Source: Clostridia bacterium (lineage in GTDB: Bacteria > Bacillota_A > Clostridia > Oscillospirales > Acutalibacteraceae). From it: DNA of 13,196 nt. Positions within the stretch are counted from its first letter, which is position 1. Each line of letters begins with the position of its first letter. Under the pieces are notes generated by a model that was not told the DNA's origin, did no database searches, and saw only the letters and a program-made list of their open reading frames with translations. Made by a program: the position numbers and the translations under genes. Positions 1-5,833 of this stretch are shown here, piece after piece. Where the stretch lies: contig JAILQN010000176.1 in the NCBI GenBank assembly GCA_024699005.1, positions 1 through 13,196 of the forward strand, given 5' to 3'.

Positions 1-1596
1 CTGTTTCTGAAGTTTTGAAACGATATCGCAGAATTCGTTTCTGAAATCGTCGTCCGATACGCTTTTAAGCATTTCCAGAACGGCGTTGTAATCGGTCGTT
101 CCCTTGTATTCGGAATCCCTGATGAGCATGGCGATCTGGGCTACTCCGGCGCACCACTTCTGATCGGGGCTCATCTCATCCCTGACGGAAGAGCCGTCCA
201 CGGGGTAGGAGAGAAGCGTGCTCGTATCGCCGTCCGGGGCTTTATAGCGGACGTTTACCGTGCAGTATTCGCCGTTGAATTCGCTCTGATCTCCGCTGGC
301 GGGTTCCGCGGTCTGACCGTATTTCCCCTCCGGTTCGAAGATCTCGAAATCGGAGCCTGCGGGCACTATCTCGTACATCGCCGTGACCTGATGTCCGGCG
401 CCGATCTCGCCGCCGTCTTTCGCGTCGTTTGCGAAATCCTCGGCGTTCATCACGCGGTTCTCGTAACCGATCAGACGGTATCCCTTGACCGTGTCGGGAT
501 TGAACTCGACCTGCAGCTTAACGTCCTTCGCAACGGTGAAGAGCGTTCCGCCCGCCTCGTCCACAAGGACTCTCCGCGCTTCGTCTATTGTGTCGATATA
601 AGCGTAGTTGCCGTTGCCGTTGTCCGCCATGGATTCCAGTTTGTTGTCTTTATAATTGCCCATGCCGTAACCGAGGATGGAGAGAAACACACCGTTTTTT
701 GCTTTTTTCTGAACCAGTCTGGTAAGCTCGCTCTCGCTTGTGATCCCGACGTTCAGGTCGCCGTCCGTAGCCATGATTATGCGGTTGTTGCCGCCTTTTA
801 TGAAGTGCTTTTCGGCAAGATCGTACGCCATTTCAATGGCTTTGGAGCCGTAAGTGCTGCCGCCGGCTGTCAGATCCTCTATGGCTTTCATGATCTTCGT
901 CTTGTCGCCGGCGGAAACGCCGTCAAGGATGATATCCTGTCCCGACGCGTAAGTCACTATGGAGACAACGTCGTCCTCGCCGAGGGTCTCGACAAGGGTC
1001 AGGAAGGACCTGCGGACCAGCGGGAGCTTGTTGTAATCCTCCATGGAGCCGGAGACGTCGATCAGGAACACCAGATTGGACCGCGGCATATTCTCCGTAT
1101 CGATATCCTTCGCCTGCAGACCGATGCGCAGCAATCTGGTCTGTTCGTTCCACGGACAGTCCGTGATCTCGGTGTAAACGCCGAAGGGCTCGCCCTCCGC
1201 CGGCTGAGGATAATCGTAACGGAAATAGTTGATAAGCTCCTCCGCGCGGACAGAATCGGGATTGACCTCGCCGTTCTGCGTTACCTGACGGCGCAGATTG
1301 GCGTAAGACGCGGTATCCACGTCCGCAGCGAAGGTTGAGAATCTGTTGGTCGCGCAGGAGATAAATGAATTTTCCTTCAGGTAATTATACTCCTCCGTAT
1401 TAAAATCATAATCAGGATCTTCCGTCGGCATATACCCTTCGAAATATCCGTTCGCCTCCGCTATCTGCGCCGCATTTTTTCCGTATCCGTCGTATACCGG
1501 ACCGCTTCCTGTCCTGAAGACTGCGAACAGAACGCCGACGGCGATCAGAACGACGGCAAGACAGACACAAATGATGATTATCACTTTTTTCTTCAC
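1..1596 (-). CDS. Membrane-anchored von Willebrand factor A domain protein (YfbK-like), C-terminus cut by window edge
   Basis: The frame is open for 532 codons from a GTG at 1596 to the left edge. GGAGGG at 1605-1610 lies 8 bases upstream and decides the start. The N-terminus (KKKVIIIICVCLAVVLIAVG) is one hydrophobic helix without a clear lipobox, so the protein is probably anchored outside the membrane. Residues ~70-150 carry the YfbK-type segment (FAADVDTASYANLRRQV, then EELINYFRYDYPQP and CPWN). The VWA domain follows, with the metal-site motif DVSGSM at residues 180-185 and ATDGDLNVG further on. The last visible part (DQKWCAGVAQIAMLIRDSEY, ending near KLQKQ) matches the DUF3520-type C-terminus, so only a few residues should be missing. 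The family binds divalent metal and probably mediates protein contacts; its precise role is unknown. The gene appears monocistronic, with a terminator before it and its own upstream element. Confidence 0.9.
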   Translation of the reverse strand, partial: MKKKVIIIICVCLAVVLIAVGVLFAVFRTGSGPVYDGYGKNAAQIAEANGYFEGYMPTEDPDYDFNTEEYNYLKENSFISCATNRFSTFAADVDTASYANLRRQVTQNGEVNPDSVRAEELINYFRYDYPQPAEGEPFGVYTEITDCPWNEQTRLLRIGLQAKDIDTENMPRSNLVFLIDVSGSMEDYNKLPLVRRSFLTLVETLGEDDVVSIVTYASGQDIILDGVSAGDKTKIMKAIEDLTAGGSTYGSKAIEMAYDLAEKHFIKGGNNRIIMATDGDLNVGITSESELTRLVQKKAKNGVFLSILGYGMGNYKDNKLESMADNGNGNYAYIDTIDEARRVLVDEAGGTLFTVAKDVKLQVEFNPDTVKGYRLIGYENRVMNAEDFANDAKDGGEIGAGHQVTAMYEIVPAGSDFEIFEPEGKYGQTAEPASGDQSEFNGEYCTVNVRYKAPDGDTSTLLSYPVDGSSVRDEMSPDQKWCAGVAQIAMLIRDSEYKGTTDYNAVLEMLKSVSDDDFRNEFCDIVSKLQKQ

Positions 1597-1660
1597 GTAC
1601 ACTGCCCTCCATTCGGATTATTTGAAATCAAAGAACGATGATTCCGACCGGCAGGCTGAA

Positions 1661-1694
1661 TATATCATTCAAATCTTGATATATCATTAAATAC
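1661..1694 (-). promoter_or_regulatory. Shared upstream element, copy 1 (before the VWA gene)
   Basis: Read on the minus strand this holds TTTAAT, 5 bases, ATCAAGATT, 3 bases, ATGATA, about 65 bases before the GTG start. The same arrangement without gaps lies before the beta-helix gene (3545-3579) and the dockerin gene (12753-12787). TTTAAT and AATGAT sit at -35/-10 spacing, but the conserved spacer ATCAAGATT is unusual for a plain promoter and suggests an operator or a special sigma factor. Confidence 0.5.
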
Positions 1695-1743
1695 AGACGG
1701 AAAAGGGATTGTGATGCAAAATGTACCGTGACAGCAGGATCTG

Positions 1744-1783
1744 AAAAACGATCCGCCCGTGCGCAGAAGCGTACGGGGGCGGG
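1744..1783 (-). terminator. Intrinsic terminator of the beta-helix gene
   Basis: On the minus strand a GC-rich hairpin (CCGCCCCCGTACGC, loop TTCT, GCGCACGGGCGG, with a small bulge and one mismatch) is followed by ATCGTTTTTC. It lies about 30 bases past the TGA stop at 1811 and separates that gene from the VWA gene. Confidence 0.75.
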
Positions 1784-1810
1784 TTTGCTGCTGAAAACGT
1801 CAGAGCGGGG

Positions 1811-2740
1811 TCAGTCCTTGAAGATTATTGTCTCATTGCCGGTCCGGGTGAAATACCGGCCGAAATTGTTTTTGTTGAGTACTCTGCCGTTCGCAATGAC
1901 GTTGTCGAACGTGACTTCTATCTGATTGTCCACAGGACACAGCGCCTCTATCTTCTCCGGGTCTTTGACGAAAGACGTCAGCGGACGCAGAATCCTGTAA
2001 AGCAGCATGCGGATCTTTTCCCCGAAGCTGAGTTTTTTTGCCGTTGTGGGAAGGCGGGATTCTTCGGCTGCTGTGAAGCGGATGTTCCTGAATACGACCC
2101 CGGATATGACGCGGCCGGTCAGTTCTTTGTTTGTGTAAAGCACGTTTATCGCTCTGCCGTCGTCGCGGTAGATCTCTATATCCTCAAATACCATGTCTTT
2201 GATCGGTTCTCCGGCGTATTCCACCGAAACGGCGAGGGCGGACACCCTGTTGTTGTCCCACGTCGCGTTGCGGTAGAGCACCGCGCAGTCGCGGAAGGTC
2301 ACGTTTTCGATCGGCGCGTATACCTCGCCAGTTATTCCGAAGCAGCGGCACTTATTGCTCCAGCCCATGCAGTTTTCCACAAGGATATTTTTCGACGGGC
2401 CGTCGGTGTTCGTGGTCTTGACGCTGAAGCAGTCGTCGCCGTTCCGCGCGAAGCAATCCCTGACTGTTATATCCTCGGAACAGCAGACGTTGACGGCGTC
2501 GGAGTTCGTGCGGTACCCGTACAGCTCCAGGTCCGAAATGCGGCAGTTTTTGCACATATGCGTCGTGACCGTCCAGCCGCCGGAATTCACGATGGCCATT
2601 CCCGAAACGTCGCAGTTTCTGGAGAACGAAATATTCACGTATTCCATCTCGTTCCTGTCTATACGGTTGAAGTCGATGAATCCCGCGCCGTCCACCACAA
2701 AACCGTCGCGGTCATATATGCTCAGGAAAGACGGACGGAA
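1811..2740 (-). CDS. Beta-helix (GH28/pectin-lyase-like) half of an exported protein, downstream of an in-frame TAG
   Basis: This reads in the same frame as 2741-3472 and is separated from it only by the TAG. The first residues after the stop (FRPSFLSIYDRDGFVVDGAG) already follow the beta-helix pattern. The best internal start is a GTG at 2698 with no ribosome binding site, so independent translation is unlikely. Repeated short strands of the form NITVRDC / NVTFRDC indicate a right-handed parallel beta-helix. TNSDAVNV and NGDDCFSVK (residues ~323-350 of the joined frame) correspond to the Asp motifs of GH28 polygalacturonase-like enzymes. The usual GHG motif is not evident: ITGE stands near where it is expected, so activity or substrate may differ. 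The likely role is degradation or binding of a plant or microbial polysaccharide outside the cell. TGA stop, then a terminator. Confidence 0.75.
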   Translation of the reverse strand, partial: FRPSFLSIYDRDGFVVDGAGFIDFNRIDRNEMEYVNISFSRNCDVSGMAIVNSGGWTVTTHMCKNCRISDLELYGYRTNSDAVNVCCSEDITVRDCFARNGDDCFSVKTTNTDGPSKNILVENCMGWSNKCRCFGITGEVYAPIENVTFRDCAVLYRNATWDNNRVSALAVSVEYAGEPIKDMVFEDIEIYRDDGRAINVLYTNKELTGRVISGVVFRNIRFTAAEESRLPTTAKKLSFGEKIRMLLYRILRPLTSFVKDPEKIEALCPVDNQIEVTFDNVIANGRVLNKNNFGRYFTRTGNETIIFKD

Positions 2741-2743
2741 CTA
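2741..2743 (-). other. In-frame amber (TAG) codon inside the beta-helix gene
   Basis: Codon 244 of a 554-codon frame running 3472 to 1811 is TAG, reading AAKS-stop-FRPSF. Both sides are in the same frame, so this is a single stop and not a frameshift. The other nine coding ends visible in the window use TAA or TGA; this is the only TAG. A one-base change from CAG (Gln) or from TAT/TAC (Tyr) would produce it. Confidence 0.9.
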
Positions 2744-3472
2744 CGACTTTGCCGCCAGCTGTTCTTCGGTTTTCAGCTCGATAAAATGCCGGACCGAGAT
2801 ATATGAACCGCGCCTGAAATACTGCACGTCGCAGCCGGAAACGTCGATATAGTCGGCCTCGGTATACCCCGCAGGTATGACCTTCACCCTGTCTGCGCCG
2901 TATTCGTCGATATAAGCGGCGATCTCGGCCTCTTCGTCCGCGCGCTCCTTCACGAACACCGTTACGGCGTCCGTCAGCGAGTCGTCGTTAATCAGACAGG
3001 TGAAGGAACCGTATTTTTTCGCGGTGAAGGACACGGTACGGCCGTTTATTACAGGGACGGCGCCGTTTTTCTCCGGCAGGATCACCGCGTTTTTCACTGC
3101 CGAGCCGATGCGCTCCAGAGATACGGTCAGACCGGAGGAGATATCGTCGGCGTACAGATAAACGATTGACTGCAGGACTCCGGAGTCGGTATCCCCGTTA
3201 TAATTCATCACCGCGTAAACGGGAACGGACCGGCCGCCTGCCGAACAGGTCCAGTACGGGGACATATAGACCCCCTGTTCGTCAAAACCGCTGTTGCCCT
3301 GCTGATCGGGTTCGCTCGAGACCCTTGCGAGTATAGATTCGTCAAAATCGGCGATCGCTTCGTCCGGCAGTACAAGAGTTTCGAACTGCACCGCCTGTGC
3401 CGCACCGGCGATCGTTGCGATCCCCGCCGGCAGAAGCAGAAGAACGAGTATAAGGGATATCAGTTTTTTCAT
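2741..3472 (-). CDS. Signal peptide and N-terminal beta-sandwich-like domain of the interrupted beta-helix protein
   Basis: The ATG at 3472 has AAAGGAGC about 6 bases upstream. MKKLISLILVLLLLPAGIA followed by an AGAAQA cleavage region is a clear Sec signal peptide. The rest resembles the N-terminal domain that precedes many GH28/GH49-like beta-helices: a strand-rich section (VINGRTVSFTAKKYGSFTCL, VTVFVKE), then VKVIPAGYTEADYIDVSG, which opens the helix. The reading frame ends at the TAG at 2741 and continues unchanged beyond it, so this is the 5' half of a single gene. Without readthrough the product would be an exported 243-residue protein lacking the helix and the Asp motifs. Whether this is a decaying gene, a suppressed stop or a sequencing error cannot be settled here. 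Confidence 0.8.
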   Translation of the reverse strand: MKKLISLILVLLLLPAGIATIAGAAQAVQFETLVLPDEAIADFDESILARVSSEPDQQGNSGFDEQGVYMSPYWTCSAGGRSVPVYAVMNYNGDTDSGVLQSIVYLYADDISSGLTVSLERIGSAVKNAVILPEKNGAVPVINGRTVSFTAKKYGSFTCLINDDSLTDAVTVFVKERADEEAEIAAYIDEYGADRVKVIPAGYTEADYIDVSGCDVQYFRRGSYISVRHFIELKTEEQLAAKS

Positions 3473-3490
3473 GGCAGTGCTCCTTTGTAA

Positions 3491-3620
3491 TTAAGGTGAC
3501 AGGTAACAGGCGGCGGGAATATTTTGCCGTCCCGACAACTGAAAAGTATCATAAGAATCTTGATTGTGTATTAAAAGCGAGGGACAGGTGACAGGGGGCA
3601 GTGATCAGGGGTCAGTTGAC
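3491..3620. repeat. Degenerate CAGGTGACAGG-type short repeats
   Basis: The intergenic stretch contains GGTGACAGGTAACAGG near 3494-3510 and GACAGGTGACAGG followed by CAGTGATCAGGGGTCAG near 3582-3617. The same vocabulary recurs at 12790-12846, in both cases beside the shared upstream element. No coding potential is evident. Confidence 0.5.
3545..3579 (-). promoter_or_regulatory. Shared upstream element, copy 2 (before the beta-helix gene)
   Basis: Minus-strand TTTAAT, 5 bases, ATCAAGATT, 3 bases, TATGATA aligns without gaps to the copies before the VWA and dockerin genes. It lies about 75-105 bases upstream of the ATG at 3472. Similarity to the 12753-12787 copy continues outward through AAAAGCG and CAGGTGACAG. 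Confidence 0.55.
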
Positions 3621-3799
3621 GGTTCTTCGACCGTGGGAAAGCGCCGTCCGGCATTCGCGCGGTACTTGCCGGTTAATGCGATTTCCTGATCCGCGCGCTG
3701 TCCGCCGTTCGCTGATAACTGGTGACAGAAATCAGTAACTGATCGTCTGTGCAACGGGTGAAGATGTGTCCGGACGGCCGATTTTTTGTTTTCGTTGCT

Positions 3800-3815
3800 C
3801 CAAAACGCGTTTTGG
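3800..3815. promoter_or_regulatory. 16-bp perfect palindrome, candidate operator
   Basis: CCAAAACGCGTTTTGG is its own reverse complement and ends 11 bases before the -35 box. An identical copy lies at 9621-9636. Size and position suit a dimeric transcription factor site; the factor is unknown. Confidence 0.6.
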
Positions 3816-3826
3816 TTTCCGGGCTG

Positions 3827-3855
3827 TTGATTTTTTGTTTTTTGTGTGGAATACT
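3827..3855 (+). promoter_or_regulatory. Promoter of the Hsp70 operon
   Basis: TTGATT at 3827-3832, a 17-base spacer ending in TGG (extended -10), then AATACT at 3850-3855. The transcript would start near 3862, giving a leader of about 58 bases. The identical promoter lies at 9648-9676. No CIRCE-like heat-shock inverted repeat was seen. Confidence 0.6.
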
Positions 3856-3919
3856 CGTAACTGCGAGCGGGAAATACACCGAAATCCCGCAAAAATAATT
3901 ACAAAAGGAGACAAAAATC

Positions 3920-4852
3920 ATGGGGATCTTTTCAAAAAAAACATACGTCTGCGAGTGCTGCGGCAAAGAATTCGAGGCAAGAAGTCTGCTGGGCAGGACC
4001 CTCTGCAACGAATGCGAAGAAAGGGAATTGGCCAAATATGCCAACATCAGCGGTTATATTGAGTATTCCGAAAAAATGAAAATGCCCGATTATACGGAGC
4101 AGCAGAAAGAGGAGATCGCGGAGCACCGCGACGCGATACTTGAAAAGTACAGATTGACTCAGGGTATCAGCATGTCAGAACTCAGGGACGCCAGGTACAA
4201 TTATTCGAACCTCAGCGACAGTGAAGCTGCCGATATACTGATGCGTTCCGCAAAATCCGCCGTCAGCGTCACTCTGGGCTCGGGTTATACAAACGATTTC
4301 TTCGTTCCCACGAAGTTTTCCCGTACGGTCATCGATACTGAGGACGTTTTCGCGGTCGGTCTTGTGAGCGATTATAAGTCGAGCGTCGACGGCGCCGAAG
4401 CGCTGATGGCCGTCGTCTTTACCAATGACCCGTACATTCCGGCATTCCCGTTCTATTATCTTGCAAAACTCGGTTTCTTCGAGGTGGTCAGGAGCAAAAA
4501 GGGCAGAGCGGCAACGTCGCTGTTTTTTGAAAGCATGTGCCCGAACCTTACGTATCCTGTCATGGATCTGAAAAAACTGAAAAAACAGATCAAAAACGAA
4601 GGCGCTGTGCGAGGAAATATAGCTTACGACAGAATGATGGATATAATACAGGATGCGAACGTACTGTCCGGAATATTCAATTCTTCAAAAAACAATTCCT
4701 CTATCGACATTCGTACCGAAAAACTACTCGAGGAATACGGCTATATCCCGGAATATGAGGTCATGAAAAACCTTGAACTGAATGAAAGAGGCTTTTGCGG
4801 TCATTTCTGGCGGAAACAGATGAAGAAGCTTGAAAAAGCCAAAGGGCTGTAA
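3920..4852 (+). CDS. Zinc-ribbon protein, first gene of the Hsp70 operon
   Basis: The ATG at 3920 follows AAGGAG by 9 bases and the gene ends in TAA. The N-terminus has a four-cysteine knuckle: C11-x2-C14 (YVCECCGKEF) and C29-x2-C32 (LCNECEERE), the pattern of a small structural zinc ribbon such as DUF4428-type domains. The remaining ~270 residues are soluble, mixed alpha/beta, with no membrane segment or signal peptide. Notable stretches are SVTLGSGYTNDFFVPTKFSR (~115-134) and MAVVFTNDPYIPAFPFYYLA (~163-182); the C-terminus is basic. I do not recognise a family for this larger part. Only 11 bases separate it from the GrpE-like gene, so it is probably co-transcribed and linked to the Hsp70 machine, perhaps as an adaptor or client-recognition factor. 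That role is inference from context. Confidence 0.85.
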   Translation: MGIFSKKTYVCECCGKEFEARSLLGRTLCNECEERELAKYANISGYIEYSEKMKMPDYTEQQKEEIAEHRDAILEKYRLTQGISMSELRDARYNYSNLSDSEAADILMRSAKSAVSVTLGSGYTNDFFVPTKFSRTVIDTEDVFAVGLVSDYKSSVDGAEALMAVVFTNDPYIPAFPFYYLAKLGFFEVVRSKKGRAATSLFFESMCPNLTYPVMDLKKLKKQIKNEGAVRGNIAYDRMMDIIQDANVLSGIFNSSKNNSSIDIRTEKLLEEYGYIPEYEVMKNLELNERGFCGHFWRKQMKKLEKAKGL

Positions 4853-4863
4853 GGTAAACGAAA

Positions 4864-5427
4864 ATGGAAAATGAAATTAATCCCGTAACGGAAAACACCC
4901 CTCAGACCGGGACGGCCGCCGGGGATGAGATAAAGCGTGAAGATCCCGGTTCCGCGCTGAATGAGATGTGCGAGGCGGCAAAAAACATCGAGACGTTCAT
5001 CTGCAGTCAGCTTGAAACAAAAGACGCGCAGATTGACAGGCTTCACGCTGAGCTCTCGTATTACAAGCAGGATCAGGCTCAGCGTTTTGAGGAACAGCTT
5101 TTGAAAGCGGTCATCAAAATACTCGTGAGCATGAAAAAGACTTCGCGGACTGACAGATGGAACGACATGACCGCCGATGAAGCAAAGCGGGAATACCTTT
5201 ACGCCGCCGACGATATCGCCGACATGCTTACGCTTCAGAACGTCGATGAGTTCGAATCCGGCGAAGGAGACGATTTCGACGCGTCGCGGCACCAGGCCGC
5301 AAAAGCTGTGACGACGCCGGACAAAAGCCTGGATAAAAAGATAAAGAGGAGTCTGGCGCCCGGTTTCGAAAGAAACGGCAAGGTCATGATATTCGAAAGA
5401 GTCGAAGTATTCAGGTTCGCGGAATAA
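4864..5427 (+). CDS. GrpE-like nucleotide exchange factor
   Basis: A 187-residue protein whose ATG follows the previous stop by 11 bases, with only a weak AAGG before it. It has the GrpE architecture: an acidic disordered N-terminus (1-30), a long helical section (31-95, including KDAQIDRLHAELSYYKQDQ), a second helical part, then a C-terminal beta wing. In the wing, FDASRHQAA (138-146) matches the GrpE motif FDPxxHxA, and LDKKIKRSLAPGFERNGKVM followed by ERVEVF matches the GrpE pattern ending in a valine-rich strand. GrpE-family proteins release ADP from Hsp70. Its position in an operon with a divergent Hsp70 indicates a dedicated partner of that chaperone. The helical domain is poorly conserved, so it is GrpE-like and not housekeeping GrpE. 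Confidence 0.8.
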   Translation: MENEINPVTENTPQTGTAAGDEIKREDPGSALNEMCEAAKNIETFICSQLETKDAQIDRLHAELSYYKQDQAQRFEEQLLKAVIKILVSMKKTSRTDRWNDMTADEAKREYLYAADDIADMLTLQNVDEFESGEGDDFDASRHQAAKAVTTPDKSLDKKIKRSLAPGFERNGKVMIFERVEVFRFAE

Positions 5428-5449
5428 CGGTATACGGAGGATTATCGAT

Positions 5450-5821
5450 ATGGTACTGATATTATTCGCTTCTGTAGGGGCTGCATTGCTGTTCCTGATC
5501 TCAGTGGCTTGCAAAGCGGTCAGCGCTGTTGTTGAATCCGTCATAGAAATGGTGAACGTATGGATTGTCTTCGCAATCGTGACGGCAGGGCTCTTTTTAT
5601 TCGCCGCTTTTGCATCGGGTCAGTTGCTGACGTTTATTTTATGTATTGTGGCCATAGCCGTCATCATCGGGCTCATTATATATTTTTTGGAAGGATTGCT
5701 GGCGCTGCTCGTTTCTGTTCTGGAATGGCTCTATATGGTCATTCAGGAGCTCGGGGAGATCTGTGAAAAGAAAGTTATGAGCCTTCTTGAGTTCATCAAC
5801 AAAAAAATCACCACTGTCTGA
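5450..5821 (+). CDS. Small multi-pass membrane protein of the Hsp70 operon
   Basis: A 123-residue protein with GGAGG before ATG 5450 and a TGA stop 12 bases before the next start. Hydrophobic segments fall at ~3-22, ~37-56 and ~60-80, with a further Leu-rich, possibly membrane-lying helix at ~82-98 (EGLLALLVSVLEWLYMVIQE). The short C-terminal tail is charged. I recognise no family or catalytic motif. Tight packing between the GrpE-like and J-like genes suggests it forms a membrane complex with the multi-pass J-like protein. Confidence 0.8.
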   Translation: MVLILFASVGAALLFLISVACKAVSAVVESVIEMVNVWIVFAIVTAGLFLFAAFASGQLLTFILCIVAIAVIIGLIIYFLEGLLALLVSVLEWLYMVIQELGEICEKKVMSLLEFINKKITTV

Positions 5822-5833
5822 CGGAGGTTTATC

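Larger units (their letters stand above)
3771..3911 (+). repeat. 129-bp promoter/leader block, copy 1 (Hsp70 operon)
   Basis: Bases 3771-3899 match 9592-9720 with one mismatch (T at 3789, C at 9610). After two changed bases the ribosome binding site segment CAAAAGGAGA also matches. The block includes a palindrome, a promoter, and a GCGGGA...TCCCGC hairpin in the leader. Weaker similarity (GCAACGGG) extends about 20 bases upstream. Confidence 0.95.

Noticed and set aside
391..1338. Long plus-strand open frame of 315 codons
   Set aside because: It lies opposite the VWA gene, whose minus-strand frame has clear family motifs; the plus-strand product resembles nothing.
2699..2760. Frameshift between the two halves of the beta-helix gene
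   Set aside because: Both halves are in the same frame; codon-by-codon reading shows only one TAG and no base gain or loss.
3605..3892. Minus-strand open frame similar to one at 9473-9725, apparently a conserved small protein
   Set aside because: The similarity is only the duplicated promoter block read backwards; the one base difference changes an amino acid and no ribosome binding site is present.
4801..5544. Minus-strand open frame of 247 codons across the GrpE-like gene
   Set aside because: Shadow of the plus-strand genes; no start signal and it would break a tightly spaced operon.
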